Assembly (NCBI RefSeq): GCF_047495875.1
Contig: NC_092463.1
Span: forward strand, 20,573,224 to 20,637,223
Direction: 5' to 3'
Source: Pithys albifrons albifrons
Taxonomy: Eukaryota; Chordata; Aves; Passeriformes; Thamnophilidae
DNA length: 64,000 bases
Position numbers and translations under genes: made by a program
The notes under the pieces: model-generated
What the model saw: the letters and a program-made list of their open reading frames with translations, nothing else
What the model was told of the DNA's origin: nothing
The model's database searches: none
In this document: positions 1 to 12,200 of the stretch, piece after piece
Position numbering within the stretch: position 1 is the stretch's first letter
How the letters are laid out: every line of letters begins with the position of its first letter

Positions 1-1689
1 TGTTAAAAAAACTGCATAAAGGATTAGAAAACAATAAAAACCACTGGGTTATTTTCCAAAGTCAATGTAGACAGTGCGGTTTCTTTCAGTGCTTCCAGGA
101 ACAGATGGACTGATGAGGCTGACATCTCATCTACATTCACTTAGAAACTTGAAGGAGGCAAAAACTGTAGCATTATCAAATTAAACAAACATGAATTAAA
201 CCTGAAATCTACTTCAAAATAATCACTGCTGTTAGCTCCTATGAGGACGGGTTTTCTTTGAATCCCATTATACCACGGAGTGTGAAAACAAGTTAAATCT
301 CCATTTTGATTGCTTTACTCTGTCAGGTCCATTCAACATTTCATTAATTTTAATTACTGTCTTTGTAGTTTATGATGTTCTGGCCAGGAGCCATGCTTCT
401 TTGCTTAATCAGCAGGTTGCCAATATGACACTGGTTTCTTTTCCCTATGACATAATGAAGAAAATAAGCTGTTCAGTTAATCTATCAATTAATAGTCATC
501 ATTTCATTACTTGAATTTACAAGTTCTTCAGAGCCTTTCATTTCCATTATGTCTTAGCTGTGTCTAACAGACATTACAATACTTTGTTCCATCTTCAGAA
601 GCAATAGCCGAGAGAGAGAGAGTGTACGGGAAGTTTGGTGTAATATTGTGTCTCAGTGTCCAATGTGATCAGGCTGTTGCTGTGCTTATAGATCATTTTA
701 AATGTATCAGAACTCCAAGGAATTTCTTATGGGACATAGCACAGCTATCAACTGCACCCACAAGACTTTAACAGAGTTACTAGTCAATTTCTAAACCTCT
801 ATTTTGGCAAAGTATTTCCATGCCTGTATCAACAGCTATCCCAAAATTCAGATTCATAACAACAAGAGAAATTAATTAATTGTACTGAATGGGGTGGGAG
901 TTTCTGTTTTCATATTATTGTTAAAAACACATACATTAAAATACTCTTATAAAACTTTTAGGAAGCTGTTTTCAGCTAATTCTGGTTTGCTGGAAGTCTT
1001 GCTTTTGTATTTCTAATTTACTATAATTCTTGCTTTTGTATTTCTGGGTTTCTGCACATTATGACCTGCAAATAAATAGAAAGTAAATGGAAGCATGAAG
1101 AAGTGAAGTTAACTGCTTCTGGAAAAATCCAGTTGGTGTATCGTAATAAAGGTAAGACTCTAAATAAAAAATAGATGAAAAAGGCTATACATTCCTAAGG
1201 AAATATTCAAAAAAAATGTACCATTCATTTTGAGATTAAAAAATAGGTTCATGGAAGTGGAAGGACATTTTTAAATATCTTTAAATGTAATAGAAGAATA
1301 CATTTAAGAGCCAGACTTACCCAGAAGTTTGTTTTCTGTGTTTCAGGAGATTTGTCCTACTTTTTGTTGTAATGAAGCATAGCTTTAAGGATTTTAACCC
1401 CTGCTGGCGCTTTTTGTCCTGTTCTGTTTGAAAATAAAAAAGCAACCTTTCAGGGAAATCAACCTCAAGTACTTTTGTCTTACCATATTCTTGAAGTCTC
1501 TGTAAGGGTGCAGGAGGTTGGCAGAGCACTGAGCAGGGCTGGAGATCAACCAGTCTGGAGATTTGGGAGTCTCCATGGTCTGGGAATATCAGGATAGCTC
1601 AAACATATCAAAAACACACTGACAAGGGAAACTTGGCCAAATTTCCCACTACTCTTCTTTCATCTCTGCCTTTTCTAATGTGAAGGTTT

Positions 1690-1712
1690 GGGGGGGGGGG
1701 GGGGGGGGGGGG
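1690..1712 (+). repeat. Uninterrupted 23-base G homopolymer
   Basis: A run of 23 G residues is followed by a short GA repeat. Pure G runs of this length are unstable, can form G-quadruplexes and are prone to sequencing length errors. The proline-rich minus-strand frame that crosses it is an artefact of the run. Confidence 0.9.
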
Positions 1713-3953
1713 AGAGAGCATTATCAAAAGCCTTAAATTATTGTTATGACCCGCCCCTGAAGGTGAGGGTAACTGAGGTACTGGTTTTCTTCTTATTCCT
1801 TGGGGCAAATTAAAGGGAAATGACACTGAATGAGTGGTGTTTATACATAGCATATCTAGAAGATAAATATCTGGTTCATATGACCTCCAAAATGGTCCAA
1901 ATAACACATTTTTTGTCATCCTTTTCTACAATAGCAGAAACAAAAAAAACTCACAACAACTACAACAAAAAACAAACAAACAAACAAAAACCAAAAAAAA
2001 CCCCCACATAAACCAAAAAAAGGATTGTGGCCTTACATTTCAGATATGTCCCACACATTTATGGTTGTGATAAAGTCTATAAGTGGTTTTGAAATAGTCT
2101 GTAATCTCTTAAGTCTGCAAAGAAATGCAGAGAATTTAAAATAATTGGACAATCTGTTCAAAATTAAGAAAAGTAGAAAGAGCACAACAATACAAAATTG
2201 AAATATGTAAGCCTATTAAAAATAATTCAATTACTATTTCTATATCTTTTAAAAGAAAAGCTATTTTAAAATAAATTCAAGTAAGATAATATATTATTTA
2301 AACCATTTTTAATGCCAAACAAAAAATTATTCATATACTATCAGTTATGGCAAAAAGAGGTAATTAAATTAATTTTAACCAGATGGCTAGAGAACAAATG
2401 GAAAAGAGAATTTCTGATCTCTACATAAAGACATAAAACTTAGTATGCATCATGTTCAACAGGTTTTCCTATTGAAAAATGGTGATAGTCAGACTTTCAA
2501 AGGTTTTTGAGGTTACACTGAAGTGGATAAAAAACCTGAAAGAATAGGCATATGTCCTGATGTCTGAACTGAATGGAAACACAACTCAAATTTCTCTCAC
2601 GTAATTTGTCCAGGATTATCCTATAAAACCCTGGACATCTACCTCCTACCGCCTTTCTAGGATTCGGTTATATTCAATACGGAGAAACAGGCAAATTAAG
2701 AGTATTTTTTTTTCTTATTAAATATTAAGGAAAGTCAAAGAGGAAATTGCTTATTAAATCCTCCCATGTTTCTCTATAAATTAATCAAAACTATTAAAAT
2801 CAGATTTAAACATTCACATTGAAAGACATAGAGGTATTCACTTTTCTGAAATAACTTTTTAACCTGACAACATTTAAAATAAACTCTGCTGTCCAGTGGT
2901 GGTTCAAACTTCCAAGAGGCCATGAAATCCTTTCTGCTGATAACTGAAGAGTATTTAGCTCTCAGTCACTGCAGCAGACACACTCTCAAATTTCCTTCTC
3001 GACTTGGATTCAGTTTTAAAATGTGATTAGCTGCTTCCCAATTGTAAACTCATGGGATTTCTCTGTTCCTAAATTCTGTTTATTGATATACTAATGAAAA
3101 TGCCTCCTCAAATCTGTTTACTGTCTTAGCCATAAATAAATCCATTGTATTATGACTGGCTGCAAACAGGCTGCTGTTCGCTGAAATGAAATTTTTATAG
3201 AGATGAACTATAATATAATTTCTGCTGATAATTATTGATACATGGATTGGATTATTCATATGAAATTCACTGCAAACATCTGATAATCATATTTTGACCT
3301 GCAAACAGCAGTGTTTTGAAACAGAGTTTTCACTGATATATTTGTTCCTGTAGTGCAATGGTGGGATTAATTGAGTGTAGCTTTCAGGTTTCAGGCTCAG
3401 AAAATTGCAGTGACATGCAATGTCGATTTTTCCCTTTCTTTAAAATTGTCTAGGAACAATTTAATATTTTTGCATCTGTAGAAATTCCTACTGATAAATT
3501 TATTCATTGAAATGATCATTAGCATACTAAAAGTCAAATATTATAATAAGGGTTACTAATCATGTCATACTAAAATTATGAGAATGCAGCTAAAGAAAAT
3601 CTATTTAACAATACAAATACACTCAAAAAAGGTTTTGGATTATTACTCAGCTTTATCTGAGATACACCCAGGACATTTTGACTTTGAAATGCCAGACACA
3701 TCAAGCCTTACTTTGTTGTAAAAAACCACAGTTACATCATCCATCTCCTTTTAAGCATCAGGCTTCTTTAATGTAGCAAACAACAGTTTTTATTCTGAGG
3801 GGAAATAGTCAACCTATTAGTTCTGCTTTAAATATACAGCTGCGATAGCAACTTGCATGAATTTTTTTAAGTCTTGTATCTTTTCCGTCACTTTCTGAAG
3901 CTCTAGATTTATACCATCTTTGTATTCAGGCCCATTTAAAAATAAATATCATT

Positions 3954-3972
3954 AACACACACACACACACAC
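3954..3972. repeat. Short (CA)n microsatellite with A-rich 3' flank
   Basis: About nine CA units run directly into an A/C-rich low-complexity tract that ends near 4010. Confidence 0.85.
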
Positions 3973-4578
3973 CCAAAAAAACCCCAAAAAAACAACAAAA
4001 AAAAAAACCCACTGGAAAATCCTCACTTTATTCCTGAACTAATATATGAGCTGACACGAGGTAAGGATAGAAAAATTCCAAGGTCATTCAACAGCTAAAA
4101 GTTAAATAAATGGTAAATAGTCTCTCCTTACTGCTCATGTCCCTGGGTGGACTTGCTTTCAAAAAATTTTTAATGCTTAACATGCTATGAAAGTGAGGAG
4201 AATTGTTTTCCTGGTTTATATTCTTCACTATCAGATTAATTAAAATGTTATGCTTTTTTCATATCATTATTGCAACAAAAAGTGAGATTATCTATGTATG
4301 TGGTTTCTTGTGGGAAGTAAGGTATTGCTCTAAAATGTATTTCTGTACTTCATTGTGAACTAACTGATTTTCTAATAAGACTTGAAAATAAAAGAACATA
4401 AAGAGAGCTAATAGTGGAAATGCAAAAGTAGTTAATCTAATCAACGCATAAAGCGTATATTTTCTCTTGGATAGACTACAATAATCCATGACATATTCTC
4501 TATCAACTTTTTAAGGTAGGACAATATCTTCTGATATGTGTGATAAATTTTAAGATAAAAATTTTTTTCACCAAATAG

Positions 4579-6040
4579 TCACAGAATGACAGAATGGTAA
4601 ATCTGGAAGGGATCAGTGGAGGTCATGTAGTCCAACCTCACTGCTCAAGCTGGGTTCCCCAGAGCACCTTACTCAGGATTGTGTCCAGATGGCTTTTGAA
4701 TATCTTAGTGAGGCAAACTCCACAACCCTTCTGGGCAGACTGCTGCAGAGCACAGTCACCTGAACAGTAAAGAATGTCCTCCTCATGTTCAGTGGTGTGT
4801 TCCCCTTTCTGTCCATTACCTCTCATCCTACTGCTTGGCACCACTGAGAAGAGTCTGGCTCCATCCTCTCAACATCTTCCCTTCAGCTACTTATAAACAT
4901 TGATAAGTTCTCCTCTCAGTTGACTCTTCTCATGGCTACGCAGGCTCAACTCTCTCAGCCTATCCTCATGAAAGAGATGTTGTCATTCCCTAACCATCTT
5001 TGTTGTCCTCCACTGGTGTCACTCCAGGAGTTCCATGTCTCTCTTGTACTGGGGACCTCAAAACTTGACAGAGCACTCCAGATGTGGTCTCAGTAAGGCT
5101 GAGTAGAGGGGCAGGATCACCTCCCTCGACCTACTGGCAATGCTTTTCCTAGTGCATATCAGGATACCCTTGGCCTTTTTGGTCACAAGGGCACGCACAC
5201 TGCTGGCTCACGGACAGCTTGTTGTCCACCGGGACACCTAGGTCTTTCTCTGCAGAGCTGCTTTCCAGTAAATCAGGTCCCAGCCTGTCCTGGTACTTAG
5301 AGTTATTTCTTCCCATGTGCATTTGCCTTTGTTGAATTTCAGGTAGTTCTTCTCTGCCCATCTCTCCATCCTGTGGAGGTCCTTCTGAAGGGCTGCACAG
5401 CACTCTGGTATTAGCCACTCCAGCTTTGTATCATCAGCAAACTTACTGAGGAGGTACTCTGACTCTTCATTCAAGTCACTGATTAATACATTAAAGTATT
5501 AACTCTTGGAGTCACCATTAGTTACAGACCTCCAGTAGACCCTGTGCCTCTGACCACAGCCCTCTGAGCTCTGCCATTCAGCCAGGTCTCAGTCCACCTT
5601 GTGTGTATCTTCTGCTTATGCCTGAGATTTGACAGGAGTTCCTTGTTCATCCATGCAGATCTCCTGCCCCTTTTGTTCAATTTCTCACCCATAGGGATTC
5701 ATTGTTCTTGAGCCTGAAGGCAGTGATCTTTGAATATTAACCAGCTCACTTGGACCCCTCTTTACCTCTATAGCATTCTCCCATGGGATTTTTCCAAGAA
5801 GGTCCCTGAGGAGGCCTAATATAGCTCTCCTGAAATGCAGGGCTCCAATCTTACTCATTGCCCTCCTCCCTCCCCACAGGATTCTAATCTCCATGAGCTT
5901 GTGGTCACTGTAACCAAGGCTGCCTTCAACCTTCACATCTCCAACCAGAACTTCCTTATTAGTTAGTATAAGGTACAACACATCTTTCTTTGTTGGGTCC
6001 TCCATCACCTGTATCAGAGAGCTATCAACAATGTTCAATC
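4579..6040 (-). mobile_element. CR1 LINE, 5'-truncated and internally deleted
   Basis: Read on the minus strand, the element ends at 4579 in the degenerate octamer tail typical of CR1 (CACAGAATGACAGAAT on the plus strand). Upstream of that is the CR1 3' UTR. Minus frames at 5238-5474 carry the reverse transcriptase FADDTKL box and the following LNKFNKGKC-like stretch. 5685-6038 carries the C-terminal endonuclease part, with SDHKLMEIRILWGGRRA. Between them, around 5500-5640, the frame jumps from the endonuclease/RT linker to the late RT motif ETWLNGRAQRAVV, so most of the RT domain is missing. Frames are shifted and stopped, so the copy is dead. The 5' end stops near 6040, as expected for target-primed 5' truncation. 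Confidence 0.93.
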
Positions 6041-8018
6041 AGTACGAATCATAACCAAAACTAAGTTCAATTTCAATCTAAATAATAACTACAGAATCTA
6101 GGTTAATTTGATAAAATTTTGCAACATGTGCTCAAATTAAAATTTCAAAGCCCAATATGCTTACTTTCAAAACATTCAGACCGTAATTGTTCAATTATTA
6201 ACTATGACATTGTATTTTAGACCAATTTAGGTCAGTTTAATTTAAGAAGGGAACAATAAGCAAAGAAAAAAAATAATTTGTGAACCAAATTTCAAGAGTT
6301 TTTTTCAATATTCATATTATTTTGTTAAGTTAAAAAGAAATTTCTTCATTTCATATTTTTCTATTCATTTAATTCTTTATTATTAAGTCCTTACTTTGCT
6401 GGTATCTACATTTTTTGGTCAGCTGAACTACTACTAAAACTGTAAAAGCAAATTCTGACTCTGGTGCCCAGGGTTTCAGTTTCACTGCAGACCTACCCAG
6501 TCACAGCAGATGTATTATGATGACGTTCTCTGCATTACATTATTAAAAAAAAATTGAAAAATGCTAATTGCCTTATTGTACTGCTTTGGTGAAAGGAATT
6601 GCCCTCTTTGATCTGCAGCATAATGAGATTTATTTTCAACATCAAAGTAATCTATAAAAACTAAACAAGGAGATGAGAAGCTACATATTTTCATGTCCTC
6701 TGAGGAGAAGGGTAAGAATCAGCAATGCAAATTCCACTGGATGAAGGGACAGTCTGAAAGAAAATTAATCCTTAAAGAAAGTAGCTGAACCTTGGATTCT
6801 GACACAGCGCATTGAAAGACCTTGAATCACACTTTTTTCTCTTACACTGCTATAAATCTGATAGAAAACCATTGACTGCCCTGGACTTGCTCTGAATTCA
6901 TGTTTGTGAACACTGGGTCAGAATCTAGTCCCTGAACTTAGGTTTTCTTCTGGCTATATGATGAACAATTTCAACAGCTACACCAGGGTCTATACAACGG
7001 ACCTGTCCTTTACATGTCTATACCAAAAGAATCCAATATTGGGAAATGAACTCTAGTAAGGCTCTTGAGTCTCACACTGTCCTCAGTCATCACATGCTTA
7101 TCTCTACGCAGCATTGTCATTGGCTCTTCTATCCAGCTATTTTAAAGTGTGAACCATTTCAATCCAGTCATGGAAGGAGGCTCATAGGTAAAATGTTGAA
7201 CTACACAGTATTTCAGCAGCAGTGTCATTGGACAAAACCACAGCATTTATTCCATCTACCTGTAAAAAACAATCTAGGAAAGGAATACCTGACAGAGCAA
7301 TCTCTTCTAACATTGGAGATTTATTTCCTTAGAAAACAGAGAAAACAGTTTGTTCTAAATATCAAAATGTGGAGGGTTTAGGATATATTTCAAATTTATA
7401 CAGTTATGACATAGTCTTCAGTTTCAAACAGAATAGCATAATACAGCACTATTTCAGCTAACAATTTCTAGAGGAAAGACCATTCTTTCTTTTAGATTCA
7501 GATGTTCTAATTATCACTATTTAAACTTATTCACGTGTCCTTAATTGAATATTTTTTTTGCATGGCAAATAAAGAAAAATGTTACATAGCACAGCAGAGC
7601 TTGAAAAAATTCAGATAAGCTCATCACAAGGGCATGATGTTCACATAAAAGTATCCTGTGTTTTCCCCCTCTTAAGTATGAGTTTTCAATGGATCCTCTT
7701 GTGATTTCTGAAAAGCATCAAGTATCCAATTCCCACAGATAGATAATGCTGAGTGTGCAGCACTTGTGCAAATCAGGCTATTCATATGGATCCCTAAAAA
7801 TAAAATGCTGCATGGTGGAAACACTTGGCTTTGTTTTTCAGGAGGAGGAAGCAATTTGATTTTTTAGCATCTGTAAAACACTGTAGCAAAATGTCTTTGA
7901 GGTAGAAATAGATCAAAAGCTTATGAAAAAGGTCACTCACAAGAGAAAGTTCACAGAAGTGGGTAAATTTTTAATAATTTTGATGAGGAGAAAAGGTACA
8001 TGACATGTTGCAAATATA
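6041..8018. other. Non-coding stretch, nothing recognised
   Basis: AT-rich DNA between the CR1 and the next LTR. The longest frame, at 7046-7381 (+), shows no domain or family resemblance and I do not call it a gene. Confidence 0.5.
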
Positions 8019-8024
8019 TAATTT

Positions 8025-8712
8025 TGCTGGTTTAAAGGTAAAGCCGCAGGATAAATGAACCCAACCCAAAAGAGATTATAAATCAGAGTTACAATTTAAT
8101 AAAAATATCATAGTAAATTAAGTGATACAAAGAAAATTTCATTTTAACCCACAAAAACCAGAGGTATAGCCCAGGACCCTGGGGAACAAACAGAATGGTG
8201 TTTGTTATCTCCTGTGCTGAGCTCCACATGGTCCCCCTGAGTCCAAAGTAAAAAGAAAGAAAAACCTGTTGGTGGAGATGATGGTGGCAGTCTGGTCGAG
8301 AGTGGCAGCTGAAGTCCTGTCAAGGTTCTAGTCCTCCTCTGGATCCGACATGTGTTACCAGAAGTCCCCAAACTCCAAAATTATATATGCTGACATTCAG
8401 GTGAGAATGCCCAGTACCTCCCCCAGGGCGAAGAGTTCCACAATGGGTGATTCAGCTCTGTGAGTCATGGGATAGTTTTAGAATCCTTGATGACCCATTA
8501 GCAGACATGACTCCTCAGGCTGGGTGTGAAGGCGCTACTTACTCCCCAGAGGGAAGTTATCACACTTGAGTCATCGGTGTGAAGAAAGGGACTCTTCCCT
8601 ATCTCAGGGTTCTCTAACACCCAGCTTGTAGCCTGAGGGGTCAAGTGTGCCCCGGGCAGCTGCGGTCCATCATTAATAGTTTGTTAGAAATTACATAGAG
8701 GGTGTAGAGACA
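8025..8712 (-). mobile_element. Solo LTR of an endogenous retrovirus with 6-bp TSD
   Basis: On the minus strand a 688-bp block starts TGTCTCTACA and ends AAACCAGCA, the canonical TG...CA. The plus-strand hexamer TAATTT flanks it exactly at 8019-8024 and 8713-8718. A TATA-like ATATATAATT lies mid-element. A GC-rich body contrasts with the AT-rich surroundings. A 6-bp duplication suits class II (ERVK-like) elements; ERVL usually makes 5 bp and gamma-like elements 4 bp. No internal gag/pol/env or second LTR is present, so it is a solo LTR left by recombination. The class assignment rests only on TSD length. Confidence 0.8.
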
Positions 8713-8937
8713 TAATTTTGGTTACAGTCACACAGTAGTAAGCTGGTCCCAGTCACTCTAACTAGGACAATCATATTAAAAATCATGTTAGAAAATTCCA
8801 TATTGGTATTTTCAGGAAAATAATTTTCTGATATCCATACTGATATGACTACTTTCCAGTTTATGCTATAAATTTTTAAACATCAACATCAAAATCCATT
8901 ATTTTTTCAATTTTGATTTACTGAAAGTATTTCAATT

Positions 8938-9240
8938 CCTCCCCTTCCCTTCCCTTCCCTTCCCTTCCCTTCCCTTCCCTTCCCTTCCCTTCCCTTCCCT
9001 TCCCTTCCCTTCCCTTCCCTTCCCTTCCCTTCCCTTCCCTTCCCTTCCCTTCCACTCCCTTCCCTTCCCTTCCCTTCCATTCCATTCCATTCCATTCCAT
9101 TCCATTCCATTCCATTCCATTCCCTTCCACTCCACTCCATTCCATTCCACTTCATCCATTCCATTCCATTCCATTCCACTCCATTCATTTCTATTACTAC
9201 CCTCCCCTGCCCTCCCAGCCTCTGCCCTCCCTTCCCTTCC
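8938..9240. repeat. Pyrimidine-rich pentanucleotide microsatellite, (TTCCC)n then (TTCCA)n
   Basis: About 22 near-perfect TTCCC units (8940-9050) pass into TTCCA/TTCCC mixtures and then about 15 TTCCA-type units to ~9180, with a degenerate C/T tail beyond. The complementary strand reads GGGAA/GGAAT, so all three minus frames stay open and give low-complexity WNGME/GREGK peptides that are not genes. The two-block structure suggests point mutation of one unit followed by separate expansion. Confidence 0.95.
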
Positions 9241-9249
9241 TGTCCCCTC

Positions 9250-12200
9250 CCGCCCCTTTCCATATTTCCACAGAAAGAGGAAAACTAGCTCCCTCCCAGC
9301 TCTGCTATGAATCACATCAATTTTAAAATCATACTGAAATAATTTATATATGCAAACACAGCATATAAAAAACTGAAAAACTTGTTATTTTTACAGAATT
9401 TTGCAAAAATATATAAGGGTTTTTTTCTAAAAGGGCACAATCTTAGTATACCTGTTTATCTTCTCATATTTGATCTGTAATTAACTCTCATTAACATGGA
9501 CACCTAGTCAAAATTTACTTAGTTGAAAACATCTTGTATAATTAAATATGTTAAATCATCTATATAGTAAAAGTGACATTCAGAACTGAGAAAAGTGAAA
9601 TGGAAGCAGCTCACAGGAATAGCTTCTCTTGAAAATATATATATGAAATTAATTTTAGTTCTGGAGCACTTTATTTGAATGCAATGATAATGCAGTCCGA
9701 TTTTTTTTTTATTTTTTTTTTTTTAATATCAGGGTTAACAACAACCATTAGTTGTGCTTACCTTGGTGGAACTACTTATAAAGACCCATCTAAATATCTA
9801 ACAATCAAAACAACACCAGCTCCAACACAATGCAAGTCTTAGCTAGAATTATAGATAAATATGTCAAAATTCATACATGGAATTAATTCTGATTTTTAAG
9901 GTAATTTCTATAAAGGTGCATTCATTACTTAATTTAAGAATGATTAGAGGTTACTCTAAAAGACTAGTAGTATATGCCAGCCAACAGGTCTTATACCTAG
10001 AATTAGTGGCTGTTACTTGTGTTTTTATACCTACAATGACCCTTTTCTTGTTGCCTTATTTTAAACTCTGGCTCTCCCAATCTGCCACCCATTTCACCAA
10101 CTTCGTGATCCAGCATTGTGATGCTTAACTTTATGTAGAAGCCATTACTGTACAGCTTGACAAAACCCACACTTCTCTGCAGGTCCATAATGATCCTATT
10201 CTAATTATCTTGACTAATATCTAATTAATCTTGACTACTTAATGAGGCTGGTCTTTCAGACTGCTGTCTTTTCTGTTCTAACTTCAAAAGACATGTATCA
10301 GTGAAAAAGTTAGGTGGAAGAAAACAAAGAATAGTTCCTTTATAACTGCTAGTTGAAACACACTGAATTCTGTCCTGGCTCTTGCAGCTGATTCATACAT
10401 AGTGCCAGGCAATTTAATCACTTAAAAATTCCCTTCCTGGCAAATGTTCCCATCATAGTGACCATTAAAGATAACAGTATCTTTGCCTTGAAGAAATTAA
10501 GATAATAAAAATTTATGGCAATCTTGTGTCTTGAGGAAGACACCTAAAATTAAAGAACTTCTGAACTTACTGAGACTGTCAAGGGATTTCACAGAAACAG
10601 TGAACTTAACCTACTCTGATAGTGGATAGCCATCATTTGTAAATTCCAAGGATTCATATATGGATTTCTGATAGCTGCAACATGAAGGTTTGCACTCATA
10701 TATGATTTTTGAACTAGATCCTGGTAATCCTTATGGAGAATTTTCTAGCAACAATAGCTTATGCTTTGTTTAAAATACCCTAATGACAAATAACTTCTGT
10801 TCTTCCAAATGACAGTCTGTTTTCATGGTTGCAGGCAGTTAGGAATGATGAATACACATTAGAGTGAGAAGATGAGATGCCTTCAGTAACTATAATGGCC
10901 TGTATTCTTTGCATAGAGGTACAATGTTGTCTTTGCAACTTAAATTTTATGTGCTTATATGGAAACTTTCAGTTTTCCAAAAACTATTTTGTGTCTCTAG
11001 GTTTTATGTCAAGTCTCAAAACAGGAATCTATATTAAAATTAATGTATGGAAATAATTATTAGAAGTTCATGGAAACAACCTATTCCTTATAGGAAAGTA
11101 TAGTAAAACAATGTTATTAGCACCTTCTGTTCTTGTTCACAGGAGAAGGATTGGCTAACACCACAGAAGATGTGAGCATACTTCTGTTTGAGTTTTTCCA
11201 GTGGAAAGTCTGTATAGAAGACTGATCAATCCTATTTTTAATCGACATGGTATTTAAAATATACTATTAATTTTAAATTAAGTCCCTATGAATACGAGTA
11301 CACTATATTTATGTTATAAATCTCAAAACAATATACTCTAGTTTGGAGGGAAATTCACTTCAATGAAGATTGCATACAGATGCTTCCATTGAATACACAT
11401 GGTGCAGAATCAGATCACTTGTTTGTATTATACAGTATTTTAATAAAATTTTTTAATCCATGGGGTGGAAGGCTGATGATAATGGACTTTTAAGTATTAA
11501 CTTAGAGCCAGAAAGGCAAAACAAATATACATCTAAATGAAATGCTAAAAGAATTTTGATTTTTTTAAAAGTAGATATAAATATATAAATACGCAAAAGT
11601 TCTTCATTTGCAAATTTGCATATTTTTGTTAATTAAAATCAGTTTGCATCTGAAACATGAGTAATTTCAAACTGTGCATGCATTCATTTGGACAGGCATT
11701 GTAGCGGATAATTTTCATGTAATAAATTATTAGAGCAAAATTCAAAAAGTGAGGCCCTCTATCAATTCTTATTTAATGTAATGGTAGTTCCATATTCCAC
11801 ACTGGCACTGGAGATGTTAGGTTTGATATGAGAGTCAGCAAAAGCATGTCCCCATGTCCATGTGTGTAGTGTGTATTATGCACTTCTCCCAGCTCATGTA
11901 ATTCTGATCACCTTGTGTGATGGGGGTTCTCATGGTACTTGTCAGGACTCACATGCTGTGATGTCCCAGCCATCCCAGCCTGGTCCCCACCATCATATAC
12001 CCTCCCTGCCCAGCCTGAGGCTCCATTTCAGCTTAGGTCTGGCCCTATTGGGTCACCATCGGTGCCAAATTAAAACCCAAGATAAGTAGGTGCAAATCTC
12101 TAACTGTTAGATTTGAGCTATTTCAACTGTGGAACTTGGCAAACAAAGTTAAAAGAAGACTCAGCAATCTGAAAAAGGAGAAGTTAGTAATGTTTGGCAA

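Larger units (their letters stand above)
1..4578. other. AT-rich non-coding stretch, no gene seen
   Basis: I find no supportable coding exon, RNA gene or transposon here. Open frames are short, overlap on both strands and resemble no family I recognise. The stretch holds a G homopolymer, CAAA-rich low-complexity DNA around 1935-2027 and a short CA repeat. It could be intergenic or deep intron. Confidence 0.6.

Noticed and set aside
8907..9315. Three overlapping minus-strand frames of 75-127 codons with GREGK/WNGME repeats
   Set aside because: They are translations of the pentanucleotide microsatellite; all frames stay open because the unit contains no stop.
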